Source: Arachnopeziza araneosa
Lineage: Eukaryota; Ascomycota; Leotiomycetes; Helotiales; Arachnopezizaceae
Direction: 5' to 3'
Assembly: GCA_003988855.1 (NCBI GenBank)
Contig: QYAI01000032.1
Span: 236,640 to 300,639, forward strand
Length of the DNA stretch: 64,000 nucleotides
Shown: positions 43,454 to 55,259 of the stretch, in pieces
Layout of the letters: the number at the start of each line of letters is the position of its first letter
Numbering within the stretch: position 1 is the stretch's first letter
Notes under the pieces: generated by a model
The model's input: the letters and a program-made list of their open reading frames with translations, nothing else
Databases searched by the model: none
What the model was told of the DNA's origin: nothing
Made by a program: the position numbers and the translations under genes

Positions 43454-45486
43454 TTAGCCTTGTGTCGATAAATATCTCCTTTCTCTTGAACTTCTCAGCC
43501 CTCTAATGCACCATTTCGACTTTGATACTTTCTCTCGACTTCTGATTGAGATGACTGTAACATGAGATGCAAATATATCTAGTCGGGCTTGTCTCAAGAA
43601 TTTGATATCCGGTTCCGCAATGCCACTGATTACTTGGTTAGCAAAGAAGGCCACGGCAAGAAGACATCCATTCTTATATACCTTTTTACACCCCTGAGTG
43701 CAGAAGAAGATGCTCAAACAAGGGTCAACCAAGTCGAAGCGTACGGTCCACCAAGTCTTCCCATGGCTTTCTTTTTGTAGGATTATTATCAAATATCTAC
43801 CTTCCTGATATTGCAAGCTTGAAATTGTGTGTCTGTTGCTTATTTCGTCGTCTCCAGAGGGGAGCCTTTCGTCATCGATCCATTGGTTACTCATTAAATC
43901 TTCAGCAATTTGTTCTTGACCTTTTGGTAGCTGTTGTAGCATTTCTTCTCTCTGTGCGTATTCCTGAAGCAGTTGTATTAGATATTGATCTGCCAGTTGA
44001 TTTTTTTGTTTTTGCAATTGACGTATCGCATGTTCGGTTTGCGTTTGCATTGACTGCAACTCTCGCCAATGCGATTGCTGGCTGCTTTCTTTCCCTTCAA
44101 CGACATTTCCTGGCCCTCCCCATATCTTCCCAATAACTTCATATCTTGGCATAAACTTCTTATCAAATCCAATCTTGAAACTAGATGTCTCGACTTTACA
44201 TTCTCCCGAGTATTCATCAGCTATTGTGTGATCGAACCAAAAGACTCCCGCAGTGCCCCGGGAACCTATTGGAATTCGAAGAATTCTTTCCTGGTCTTCC
44301 CACATATTCCATGCTTGTGCACCAGAAAATTTGACGGCAGTGTTTAAATCTTTTCGAGCAAGTTCCGACGGCAGATTTTCGACCCAGAATCCATATAATG
44401 GTTCAGAAGGCTGCGGACTTTCCCAGACACTTTGCTTGATATATATCTGCTCTTGAAAGTGTTGTAAAGCTTCTTTATCCAGAATATATCTTCTGTCATG
44501 GCCATCTACCATAAGTCTAGAGCTTTGTCCATATTGGTCTGGAAGTTGTAAGAATATTCCGAGGCGACTCCCCACCTTCTCTTCGGTTTCGCAATCTAAA
44601 GCGGCGAGATATGTATTCATAGCCCATGGTAAAAGCGAAAAGTTGATTGAGAGTCCCATATTAGTTATGGAGTATGGAACCGGATTTAGTCTGGTTTTCG
44701 ACCGAATAACATTGTGGCAATTGGCGAAACTCGCAGGTGACTTCGCGAGTAGCCCTCGAAGACAAGTTTCGTTGCTACTCCAAGCAAAAAGAGAATGGTC
44801 GTCAGAGTGCTTCATGATCTCCTCTTGTAAACGGATGAAAGCATGCTCGCCTTCACCGTAAAGCATCGGCATGTTCACTCCGAATATTCCAAGAAGACTG
44901 TAGGCCACGTCCTCGATCCTTGTTGTTGTTCTTTTGGAAGCCCAACACATTTTTTTCGCGATGCTCACAGAGGCCAAGTCCGCTCCCAGTAGAATGGCTT
45001 CGTCAATATTCGTTATGGCGGAGATATTGCGGACTAGGCTGACTTTCGACCCTATGTATTCCCAATTGCTGTCAAAGAATCGACATTTCGAGGAGCCAAG
45101 AGCTCTTGCAATGTCCAACCTCTTTTAAACCAAACGCTATACTCCAAAGAATCTCGCTTTTTGACATCAAACAGATAAGCATAGCATACCCAAGCACGTT
45201 TGTACAGGCTAAACATGGAGTTGATTGACTCTAAAAGATCTGCACTACTGAACTTGTCGATACAACAACTGTCAATCCACACATACGGTAGTCCGTGTTT
45301 CGCGCTCTCCTTGCAGGCACTCATCAGCTTCGAGAACCCAGCCTTATGAAAAGGTGGGCTGTTCCCCATCATATCCTGGAGTGATATTTCCTCATCTTGC
45401 CACCTGTGAGAAAGAATCGCATACGGTGGCGCAAGGTCAGCAACGAACTCTTCGAGCAAAAGACTTTTCGTGTTGATCAGGCGCAT
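43454..45486 (-). pseudogene. HET-domain protein gene with one frameshift
   Basis: Minus strand. The first frame (45486 to about 45090) encodes a clear HET domain: YAILSHRW, DEEISLQDM, YVWIDSCCIDK, SINSMFSLYKRAWVCYAYL and WFKRGWTLQELLAPR. The second frame continues exactly where the first leaves off (CRFFDSNWEYIGSKVSL, ISAITNIDEAI, EDVAYSLLGIFGVNMPMLYGEGEHAFIRLQEEIM) and runs to TAG near 43454. One missing A in the run of A at 45086-45088 (plus-strand TTT) explains the change; restoring the register there would unite the two parts. The remaining ~550 codons are intact, including a Gln-rich coiled coil (QTQTEHAIRQLQKQKNQ). HET domains trigger cell death in heterokaryon incompatibility. It is either a recent pseudogene or a sequencing error in a homopolymer. 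Confidence 0.82.
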
Positions 45487-45784
45487 TGTTGGATGTATGA
45501 TGGAGCAAGACCCCGCTGGAGAAGGCGGAGGTATCTTCCAATATTAGTCAGCCAGGCTACCAAATCTGATTGGCCAATCAAAGACCATTTCTCCAAAACG
45601 AATGATAGAGCAAGGTGTCGAGCATATCTGATATGGAGAAATTTATTTCGGGAGTTAAATATTGTTGCTATATACAGATAATATGAAATTCATAGAGTTC
45701 TTCCATACCCTCAAAACACTACAAAGGAGGGGCCATCTCCTCTCTACGAGCCGTCGCCGTCCCTCCTGTCATAACCTATCTCAT

Positions 45785-46567
45785 TTAGCATTTCACTTTC
45801 GATATCTCCCCTAAAAGAGTACTCACCGTCATTGTATGAACAAATCTGATCTTCCCTCCCTCGATCCTAAACTCATGACTATCCGGTAACGTACTCGCGA
45901 AATCGTTCATGATATCCACGGCTCCCACCGTCTCGTCAATCACATACTTGCGATTGACGATAGCAACACCACTCGGAACGCCCAGGCTGCAAGGAGAAAC
46001 ATAGTCACCACCCTCAAGTCTGGAACACGGAGTTCCCCAAGGTACAGTGACCGACTTGTTGTTGAAGACATTGCAGTACGCATCAGCAGCCGCTTGAATC
46101 ACAGCTCGGGTATCTCTCTGTGCCACGGGAATGGTGCCCCAGTCCTCTTTCGAAGCGTAAGACAGTGTTCCTGTCGCGTTAAAAAGCCAATCTCCGGTTT
46201 TGGTGACAACTGAGTTCATTTTGGTGATCTTGCCTCCAACGAGGGTAAGCTGCATGCCGATAATGTGAGCCGGAGCGGTGGTTATGATGAGCTCGGTAAA
46301 GGTAGCGCATTGTGTTGTATCAAGAGTGGTGCGGTTATGGTCAATTTTGAGGGCAGTGCCAAGCATGCCGGTCTTGGTGGTGACTGTTTTGTCATTCTCG
46401 ACGTAGACTACACCAGCATCTAGAGCAGTCATTCCTGTTGGCGAACCAGCAACTTGGGCGGCAATATAGCTGTCAGCTGCTGCTTGGAGTTGATCTCGAG
46501 TACATGTGTCGGTTGGGGCCGCGAAGGCTGATCCGAGGAACAGAGTGGCAAAGAGTGAAAACAACAT
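45785..46567 (-). CDS. Secreted DUF8021-type protein
   Basis: Unspliced, 260 residues. Signal peptide MLFSLFATLFLGSAFAAP. The body fits the fungal DUF8021 pattern: TRDQLQAAADSYIAAQ near the N-terminus, an internally similar VIQAAADAYCNVFNN in the middle, PWGTPCSRLEGGDYV, RKYVIDETVGAVDIMNDF, PDSHEFRIEGGKIRFVHTMTV and a terminal Cys. The two QAAADSY/QAAADAY segments suggest an internal duplication of an NTF2-like fold. The family is found in secreted and toxin-cluster-neighbour proteins of fungi; enzymatic activity is not established. The gene diverges from no close partner: HET gene on one side, 1.2 kb of spacer on the other. Confidence 0.85.
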   Translation of the reverse strand: MLFSLFATLFLGSAFAAPTDTCTRDQLQAAADSYIAAQVAGSPTGMTALDAGVVYVENDKTVTTKTGMLGTALKIDHNRTTLDTTQCATFTELIITTAPAHIIGMQLTLVGGKITKMNSVVTKTGDWLFNATGTLSYASKEDWGTIPVAQRDTRAVIQAAADAYCNVFNNKSVTVPWGTPCSRLEGGDYVSPCSLGVPSGVAIVNRKYVIDETVGAVDIMNDFASTLPDSHEFRIEGGKIRFVHTMTVSTLLGEISKVKC

Positions 46568-47736
46568 CGTGAGCTATGTTTGTTGAAACAAGAGTTTTCT
46601 AAGATTGGAGGCCCACTTTGTTTGGAGAGAGGCGAGGGAGCTCCATATATGTTCCATCTCATGGTTGCCCATGTGCCGAATGTAGTTTTACCTTTGCCGG
46701 AGCCCATACAATAAAATTCCCCTCCCTGAATCTTCAGGCTGAGGGGAAATACCTATTAAAGTGCTTTGAACCGCCAATCTGGATCTGAATTGGGTTCATG
46801 ATAGCGACGTTGCACCCTGACTGGTGGACCTGAATATGGCGGGGCTTGATGCTGGTCAATTACCCGCCAGCCGCCTCGGAGCTTTAAATGAAGGCGCAGA
46901 AGATCTGGGGTACAGATTGGTTTGGAATCAAAATACTGGGGTAGGTTAAGCTTGATTTATGAAGAATGAGGGCAGAGGCAGGTGGGATAAGGCCCCGCAA
47001 TTGACTGGTAGTTTGTAAACAGCTACTCAGTAGAAGGGATGGTAACCTTGAATAATAAATTATATAAAAAGACAAGCAAATTAAAGAACGATTCTCCGTT
47101 TACCAATAGCCGTGTAACCGAAGTGATAATAGTAAGAGACAACCTACAACTCCAAGGCCCAAAGCCACTCACTTCGCTCCCCGACCCCACAGACCAGTCC
47201 CACAACACCAAAAGACTTCGCCGCAAAACAATTTCATATCGGCAACGGCCTGCGCTTAATTACTCTGTTTAACTTGTCCTGAAAGAGTGTGTCTCTAAGG
47301 AAGTGTATACCAGAAAGTAGTATGTCTCGGAAGTGGTTTGAAGAAGTGTATATCAGAATGAAGTGTGCATCTTGTGTCTCGACCGTGCTGTCTTGTAGGA
47401 GTTTTGAAAGCCTTGTCTTGTTTCGAGAGCCTTGTCTTGTCTCGCAGCCTTAGACAAGCCGAAGGTCTTCTTGCTATGCTAACAAAGTGAAGATGATCCC
47501 TCTTACAGAGTAGCCACAGTGCTGTTGCCTCTTCCTGAGTTGTGATGAGGGACATGGTGTCAGTTGGCATCGCACCTGGCATTCATGTCACCTTACTTAC
47601 TCCCAAATTGAGTATAGAATCTATCGGGGTGTACAGCCATATCCCACCATGATTGGCGCATGATAATCAGCTGTTGATTGACATATCATAGATTTTAGAA
47701 GCGTTGGGATTGAATACTGTTTTCAAATTGAATAGC
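46568..47736. other. Intergenic, 1.2 kb
   Basis: No gene recognised. Around 47395-47450 the motif AGCCTTGTCTTGT is repeated imperfectly. Nothing else. Confidence 0.5.
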
Positions 47737-48611
47737 TCATGGGTTGTAACTCAAAACTTCCAAGTTCTTGATTTCATAATCCGTATCTATAGGCAAATTT
47801 AAGCTCTTGTCGTTGTTAAAATAATGTAAAATAGGGGACTTACCACCGCTTGGCCCTGGAGATCCAGAGGAGCCCTCCATCTGCAAATCAATGACTCTAA
47901 AATCTATCAGCGAAGAGGCGATATGCTTTCCTTCTGCTCATGAGCTTACAAATACATCGGCACCCCGAAGAAGTCCCTGCCAACCTGGGTAGTGATCAGG
48001 TTCCCATCCATGTAGAATTTGACTTGCACATCCTTCCCGTTCAAATCTCTGAGCTCGGCTTTGATCGAGTGAAAGTCTCCCGGGCTGGGATACGTCACGT
48101 CTTTCGCCGCCACCTGCGAGCTGGTGTTGAAGGTATTGAAAGAGATCTTCCCCGAGCCCTTCCACTCCGCCATGTCGACCTCCGGCGGCCAGCCCTTGAC
48201 GGCGGTGAGCCAGAATGCAGGCCACGTTCCCCGCGTCGTCGTGGCCTTGAAGTCACCCGTGAAGTCGTACCCACCTGACCGCGAGACGTTGAAATGGTCC
48301 TTTGCGTACACTGTACCGGAGAGGTAGTGAATATCGATAGTTTTACCACCGGACTTGGCCGGCTTTTGGCCGCTCGCCGGCGTCGCCGTCAGCTTGAGGA
48401 CTCCGCTGGAGATGTTGACGTGGTCTTTGTCCATCCGTGCGGCTCCGTTGTGGTCACTCCCCCATGGGTACATGTAACTGAATGAGTTTTCAAAGTCTGC
48501 TACGGAATCAAAACAGGTCTTGGGAATCATGGTGTGGTTTGCCGTCTGCCGCCTGACCAAGGCATTGGACGCGGCTCCCAGAATAAGAGAGGATATCAGA
48601 AGAAAATACAT
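47737..48611 (-). CDS. GH16-like secreted glucanase/glycosyl hydrolase
   Basis: Three exons on the minus strand: 48611-47950, 47896-47844 and 47786-47737, with introns 47897-47949 and 47787-47843, giving 254 residues. The open frame extends to 48620 only by a GTG, so the ATG at 48611 is used. Signal peptide MYFLLISSLILGAASNA with RR after it. The concanavalin-A-like beta-sandwich carries the GH16 active-site pattern E-x-D-x-x-E (EVDMAE; Glu144, Asp146, Glu149) after TWPAFWLTAVKGWPP. The last exons restore the family end (IDLQMEGSSGSPGPSG, then DTDYEIKNLEVLSYNP). It would cleave or transglycosylate beta-glucans. The short length suits the small secreted GH16 subgroup. No damage seen. Confidence 0.88.
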
Positions 48612-49806
48612 GGTGAACACTGGAAGATGAAATCATAAAATTCGATATTCGTTGAAAATGAAAGACGTAGAAGTCGGGTGTTAAGACTTACGCGTGTATA
48701 TGTGCATGTGATGACGGTCCCGCATTCTGCCGGCCTTTCGGTTTGCAGGCAGGCATCCAGAAATCTGTTAATTACGGCCAAATATGACAGTCGTTGGGTA
48801 AAGAGATGTTCCGTTAATTGTACAACATCATCCCAGTATGCCGTTTTGCATAAATTGAAAAAACTCTAGAGCCTCGGTTGCAAAACCCGAAAGTTTCCAT
48901 TTCAGGTTATGGTGTTTGCTACTCAATCTTGAGTAACTTCCTGGGAAGACTAATGAAAAAATAACATATCCGTAGAATAGTATAGAACACCAAATAAGAC
49001 CTTCCTCTATAGATTTTGGGCTTAATGTGCAATCTGTCTCGAAGTGTAGTGGAATTCTGGCGTCGCGCCTAAAACGAGATTCAATTAACCCGGAACTCAC
49101 CCCTCCAGGCGATGAAACTTCAAAGAGACTCATGTAAAATTTCAGCCTCTCTTATTGAGCGAGTCCAAACTCAAGTCATCCCATATATGCGGAGATAAGT
49201 CTCTTCCCGTCTGTACATAGAACTGAGAGAAACCGACGAAGTGTTCCTCACCAATAAACACACCGCATATTCAATTTCAAAGTCAGGAGAACCCCTCGAG
49301 ACTGGGCTCGGAGAGTATGATCGACAAGCTGAACGTATTTGCTGCGGTGACAGCGACTTTTATTTGGAATTTGAGTGCATCTCGGATGTTGAAGTTAGCT
49401 GTGCATGCCCAGTCATCGTAGATGGCCAAGTTCCAGCCAACTTCACGGTTTAGATGTCCGATGGGGCCGCATCACTGTTCAATCCCACGTATTCGAACGG
49501 TCCAAATCGCAAGATCCACGCGTGGAGCTCAAATAGAAGAAACGAGAAGATGTAAATTCTCAGGTTTCACATAACCTGAAAGCATTTATTCACCTCGTTT
49601 TTGACGTAAGAAAAAAAATATAGTAATGAGGTAGAGGAAAGCAGTGAAAGTTATTGAAAAAGCGCCAGGATAGTTATCCACTGAAACAATCCAAACAAAA
49701 CCTCAATGGAGGTCCCTTCAAACCCTTTTCAATTCACCCTTCTTAGAAAATTCCATGAAACAAAACATCAGAATTGAACGCAGGAAAAGTATATCTCGAA
49801 ATGACA
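48612..49806. other. Intergenic with one orphan coding-like stretch
   Basis: No complete gene. On the plus strand 49199-49453 is open with protein-like composition (RLYIELRETDEVFLTNKHT...) but without an ATG near its beginning; it ends at TAG. It may be the remnant of a lost gene. Confidence 0.4.
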
Positions 49807-51480
49807 TCATATAAGGCGAATTTCTTCCGCAGTTCCCTTCTCCATCCCTTCTCCATACATTATGCCATGTACATAACAGTCCTCTAAGAGTGTGCAGGAA
49901 AGCTCCTCCCTCTCTGCTCTTGGATTTGGGCGAATGATGAAGGGGGTCGCCGTTCCATGGAAAATACAGACTTTATCTCCTTTGGCAATGTTTGGTGGAC
50001 CAAGTCCAGCGTAAGCAGTACCTGTTATGAAAGCGCGGGAATATCTGAAATACGAGAGAGAATTTTCGAATTTGCGAGCTCCTTTTCTAATCTCTTCTTT
50101 TCTTTCACTAGTGATGGTTCTAACAGTTGGCTCACTGTTTCCGATCATCTGTAACCATGTAAGATAGCCTCGATAGTGATTAGAGTATTCTAGGCCAGCA
50201 GAGCAATTGCCTTCGTATGAATAGTTACATATTTGGAGGCGCCAGTGGACAAGGTCTAAACTTTCTCTAGTCGGGTACGAATCAAGTTGGCGAATAAACT
50301 TCTCATAGGATGACTGATATTCATTTTCCAACTTTTTAACACCCTCCGTTGTGAGTCTTTCCTTGAGATTTCTCTGTGGACCAGTATCAAGCAAGGCATC
50401 GAAGACGGTGGATTCGATGATGACAACGGCAGAGCCCAAAGCGGAAACAAATGCTACATCTTCTCGAATATTGAATTTCGAAGAGCCGGCTGTCTGCCAA
50501 CCTAGAGAATCGAAAAATTAGTTGCCCAAAATAGACTCGTTAAATCTTCCACGATTCTCGTACTGGAGCAAAACCACATCATCAACAGTCCAGTCCGGTG
50601 CCTAGGATGGCAGGCCATTTAATAATCTATCCCAACCATTACCAGCTGCACGTAGGAGATCCAGGGATTGGTCCCGAATCATTAAATAATGAGAGGTTTG
50701 TGTAAACACATCAGCGGGGAAGTGGTATAATCGGGGTCCAGACTTGCGTCATTTGAGTCGCTAGCCAAACCCAGAACTGCGAATATCTTGTCCCGAGGAT
50801 TTGGCGCTTCAAACTTGTGACAATCTAAAAGAAGTTCGGATAGACTGCTTAAAGGCGGTGATCGAGCTTTAATGTTGTCGATAGCCGAAAGTTTGCGAAT
50901 TCCAGTTGAAACGTTGCCGTCGTCCAATTTCATATAGTCTAAGGATATCATTGGACATTGGATTGGATTCTCGAATAAGCTGGGCAATAATTCCCAGGGT
51001 AGAATCTTATCTCCTGTGGCGATTATCGCTTTTGTGGAAACCACAATTTCTTGGAGGGTCCAAAGTCTGAGGAACTAGCCCCGCTCAAGTAGGTTTCGAA
51101 CAGCTTCCCACTCAAGGGACCGCTGGTCTTTCAAGGCAAAACAAAGTCCAACTTCTGCAAGTCTTTCCTGATTTTCCATGCCTACTAGGATCGCATCGAT
51201 TTTGGCACTCAAATCTCCAATGAAATCCATGGCTAGATCACTGTCAAAAGAACGGCAGCCGAGCCACACAATAACCTGTTGGGCAGATGCATAAATAGTC
51301 TGCATGAGGCGGATCTGTTGACTCTTCTCCTCAAGGCTACTTTGGTCTAGGAGACCAAGAGTCTATAATATTTAGTTTGACAGTACTCTAATTAATAAAC
51401 GAATATACTCAACCATATCTCATGGTTCATGAATTGAATAAGTGTTATCAGATGGTTGAGATTGAAGCATCAAAGCTCTC
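49807..51480 (-). pseudogene. Dead HET-domain gene, multiple lesions
   Basis: Minus strand. HET-type segments in order: DQSSLEEKSQQIRLMQTIYASAQQVIVWLG, LRLWTLQEIVVS, ILPWELLPSLFENP, NPRDKIFAVLGLASD, DQSLDLLRAAGNGWDRLLNGLPS, APDWTVDDV and a long C-terminal part ending near 49807. Lesions: TAG at 51075-51077 in ERG*FLRLW (expected Trp), a one-base frameshift near 50715, TAG at 50602-50604 in LPS*APDW (expected Trp) and TAA at 50518-50520. Apart from these the frames run in register. The N-terminal boundary and the first exon are not clear; 51480 is an estimate. A functional product is not expected. Confidence 0.75.
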
Positions 51481-51570
51481 AGCCTTACCATGCCCCTAGT
51501 ATCAGACCCCGTAAAAGTGACTTTTTATTTCAAGTGCTTGGTCGGACGACAATATTCACAGCGAAAGCTA

Positions 51571-51970
51571 TTATTTCTTTGCACTAGACTTGGTTTGAGT
51601 CGAGTTTAGATATCTGGAGAGGAACACTCCGTTGTGTTCGATAAGAGAAGCCTCAGCCCAAACCTTCTCACTATGCCCCATTTGGCCCATGCAGGTCTCG
51701 CTCGTGACTTGACTTTTGACCAATAATGACAGCGACGCCGTGGCACCTTTCAGCATTGTCGACATGTACGTCACGAAGACTTCCTACTAAAACCTTCCAT
51801 ACAACTTTGAGCAGAACCATCCTGGAAATTAGGCGCGATGAAAAGAGCGTGGTTGAAGCCCTTTCAGACACTACATCCAAATCCCCTCGTGAAAGAGATG
51901 GAGAGAAGAACCACCATGGTAAGTAACGAGAACTCCAAGCCATATCCTTAAAATAGTTATGGAGCAAAAA
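51571..51970 (-). pseudogene. Short degraded coding relic, family unknown
   Basis: Two overlapping minus-strand frames look coding-like in succession (VGSLRDVHVDNAERCHGVAV, then GHSEKVWAEASLIEHNGVFL ending at 51571). The last part faintly recalls the C-terminal block of the zinc-ribbon protein at 40949 (K-x-WAD-x-A...G-x-VL-x-x-Y), and 15 bases are shared (GAAGGTTTGGGCTGA). It may be a worn relative or coincidence. Confidence 0.25.
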
Positions 51971-53193
51971 AACTTCCTACAGCGGACAGTGGATGTAGAA
52001 TGCGTGGATTGTTGTGTCGTTGGAAGAAGCTCCAGGCGTCTACTAAAGCATCAACAAAAGGACTAATTTAGGGTGTCCAGCTTTCGCACCAACCCCAACC
52101 CAAACCTCAGCCGAAGCCGCTACCACAACACGAGAAGATCGAAGGTCAAAAAGAAACTCTGTGTTTCCCTTGTCCTCCTCTCTCAGCAGGCGCTATGTTG
52201 GCCATGTAGGATTGGGGCAACATCTGGCTCCCAAACGGGCAGCAAAATCAGGTCCTTGCATTATGTTTAATCTAAAGTGAGCCCAGAATGACCTCAGGAT
52301 ACGGATCTTACGGAGGTTGATGAGTGTGGTCTATCGGTTGATCCTTACAACTACAACCCAGCCAGGTAGGAGTAGGAGGCTCACCTTATCGATAAATAGG
52401 TTGGTGAAGTAAAATAGAACCAGGAAAAACCCCCGCAATAAAACCTTCTCACTGGCGACATAACACATCGGACGACCACGACACCAGTCTCTAGTGTGAT
52501 GCAGTATCATTGTTTTCAAGCAGCTTCATTGGCGCATTCAGGACTTTTCAGAGGGGTAAGCTGCAGAGGTAAGCCGGGATGTGTGCTTGCAGATTCCGGG
52601 AGCCAGCCACTACGGTATCTGATCCGGACTTGTAAGCACGTTTGATCCTTCACCTAGCTTGATAATCTTGGATTTTTTACAGTTACTATCGCGGCCGAAC
52701 CCCGAATGTCATCTTGTCCGCTTCTGTGCCAATCTGGTGTAGAATTGCGAAGACTTCCACGGGGGATTGCCGAAGTATCCCTAAGATCTGTCATATTTAC
52801 TGGCTCAGATCCCGGGAGCAGCCTGCGCGCCGAGCCTTTCCAATCTTTGAACCCCAGGAATTATTTTGTAGTATCAAATAAGGTAAATGGACCGTTAGCC
52901 GCAAATGTACTGTCCACCAAACCAACATGCACAGGGGAATAGCGCCGCTCCAGCACCGGTGAAGAGTTACCATAGGGCCGTTGCATTGCCATCTACTCTC
53001 CATTCGTTGCTTATTCCGGAACTAAGAGTATTGGACTTTGTAGTCAATAATTTGTCACATAATTTCGGTTGGTCATGTTGCCAAGTGAGGTTGGCCGAGA
53101 TCAAGTGGTCATTCGAGATGTTTCGATCCCATTTCCCAATACTATAAAACTTTGAACTCCCAACAATCCAGAAGACTGGCTACCGAGCCAATA
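51971..53193. other. Intergenic, 1.2 kb
   Basis: No gene recognised; promoter of the GMC oxidoreductase at its end. Confidence 0.5.
53143..53149 (+). promoter_or_regulatory. TATA-like box of GMC gene
   Basis: TATAAAA 45 bases before the ATG at 53194; plausible core promoter element. Confidence 0.35.
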
Positions 53194-55188
53194 ATGGCAA
53201 ACATAGTGAAGATGTTGTGGATTTCAATCTTCTGCCTGACAACAGCAGTGCTAGCGACTTCGAGCAACAATATCTATGATTACATCGTCGTCGGCTCTGG
53301 CCCTGGAGGTGGTACCTTGGCAGCAAATCTTGCGAAAGCCGGGGAATCTGTACTCCTTCTCGAAGCAGGCGATGACCAAGGCGAGAATCCCAATGAATTG
53401 ATAGCTGGTTTCTTCCCTTTCGCTTCGGATGACCCTACAATGCGTTGGGATTTCTTCGTCAAGCACCATACCAATGATACGTTGGATTCTGAGTATGATT
53501 ATATTACTTGGAGGACGACTGATGGCCAATTTTACGTCGGTCAGAATCCTCCACCAGGGGCGACGAAGCTCGGAGTTTATTACCCTCGAGCGGGAACGCT
53601 AGGTGGATGCTCTACACATAATGCATTGTGCGCTATTCTTCCCAGTAACAGCGATTGGGATAATATTGCTTCTATTACTGGGGATGATTCCTGGACGTGA
53701 GTGATTCTCAATTAGATGAAAAGAAGCTCATTGACACGACACAGTGCGACGAATATGCGACAATATTTCATCAAACTTGAGAACGATCATGTGGTCCCAA
53801 AGGGTACACCAGGTCATGGTTTCAATGGTTTCCTTGACATGACAGTCAATACTGCTGACTATCTCGGAAATCAGACTCAAGCAACGGAAGTTTTGCAGGC
53901 CGCTGCCACAGTATTGGGACAAGACCCTTCTAAGATATTTGACATTATAACCAAAACGGATCTCAACAACGATGATCTGAACAGAGACCAACAACAGGGA
54001 CTATTTGCATTCCCGGCTCATCGGGATCTTCTCGGAAGACGAGTCAGTGCTCGTAACGCTGTGGTGGACGTATGGAATGCCACCAAGCCTGATGGATCGC
54101 AGTTGTATCCTCTAACTGTGAGTCTCCACTCCCTGGCCACGAAAATCCTCTTCAGTACTTCAAAGGCTGGAAAGACTCCTCAGGCAACAGGGATTGAGTA
54201 TCTGTATGGCCAAAGCATGTATAGCGCTGATCCACGTTACAACTCCTCAAATCCTGGTATCAAGAAGACTGCTGTCGCACGTAAAGAAGTGATTATCTCA
54301 GGAGGTGTATTCAACAGTCCACAACTACTACAACTCTCAGGAATTGGGCCTGCTTCTGACCTTCAAGCATTGAATATTCCCGTTCTGGTTAATCTCCCAG
54401 GCGTAGGCGCCAATATACAAGACAACAGTGAAATGGGCGTTGCGGCAGCCTCTACCACGGAGAATTTCACTTCCATCGGTCCAATTTGTACATATGGCGC
54501 ACCTAGAGATCCATGTCTTGCAGCATGGGAAGTAGGAAATGGTCCATATGCAACTGGCCCTCTGGACGCGTTGTTGTACAAAACTTCCCAAGCAACCGAA
54601 CGCGATTTGATCATGTTTGGTCTTCCAGGCGGCGTCTTCAGGGGCTACTGGCCAAGCGACACTGTCAATGTGGTGCCAGGAGAATTACCCTCAAATTTTG
54701 ACTTCAGTATGGTCAAGATCCACCCCCATAGTCGTGGGACCTTCAAGCTGAAATCGAATAACCCACGTGACACTCCAGAGATAAACCTCTGCATGTTTGA
54801 AGGTGCAGGAGCGGATATAGATCTTCAGTCTTTATCTGAAGGCGCAGATCTAGGAAGGAAAGTGTTTGCTGAATTAGCAAAAGGGAAGAGTCCGCTGGCA
54901 CCTTTGGTGGAGACTAGTCCTTGTAGAAATGGGATAGGATGCAATGTTAAGGAGACGATTAGAACACAAGCTTGGAGTCATCATGCGACAAGTTCGTGTG
55001 CGATTGGTAATGATAGCAATCCTTTAGCAGTTTTGGATTCAAAGTTCCGGGTTAGGGGTGTGACTGGTCTAAGAGTTGTGGATGGGAGCGCTTTCCCGAG
55101 CACACCTGGTGGATTTCCTGTGATTCCAACATTCATGTTGGGAATGAAAGCAAGCGATGTTGTGTTGGAAGATAAGGATAGCTGGTGA
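53194..55188 (+). CDS. Secreted GMC oxidoreductase (FAD-dependent)
   Basis: Two exons (53194-53696 and 53745-55188; intron 53697-53744, GTGAGT...CAG) give 648 residues. The open frame extends 14 codons upstream only from TTG, so ATG 53194 (MANIVKMLWISIF...) is used; it starts a signal peptide. FAD-binding DYIVVGSGPGGGTLAANLAKAG (GxGxxG at 34-39) is followed by PRAGTLGGCSTHNA. The GMC second signature is GGVFNSPQLLQLSGIGP. The C-terminal catalytic region is QAWSHHATSSCAIG (His about 580-581) and FPVIPTFMLGMKASDVV, where many family members have His or Asn near PVIP. Substrates of the family are alcohols, sugars, aryl alcohols or pathway intermediates. The next gene converges with only 71 bases between stops, so both probably share a terminator region. 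Likely tailoring oxidase of a metabolite pathway, by context. Confidence 0.9.
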
Positions 55189-55259
55189 TGCCGATTTGAG
55201 AGTTGAAGCTAGCAATGATAAAGTCCAGGTTGAACGTGGGACTTTGCACAAGAAGACTT

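Noticed and set aside
43819..44347. Plus-strand frames of 92-105 codons
   Set aside because: Shadows of the HET gene on the other strand.
47295..47582. 95-codon minus-strand frame
   Set aside because: Low-complexity local repeats of AGCCTTGTCTTGT create it; no family resemblance.
53152..53193. Upstream extension of the GMC oxidoreductase
   Set aside because: Begins at TTG; the signal peptide starts at ATG 53194.
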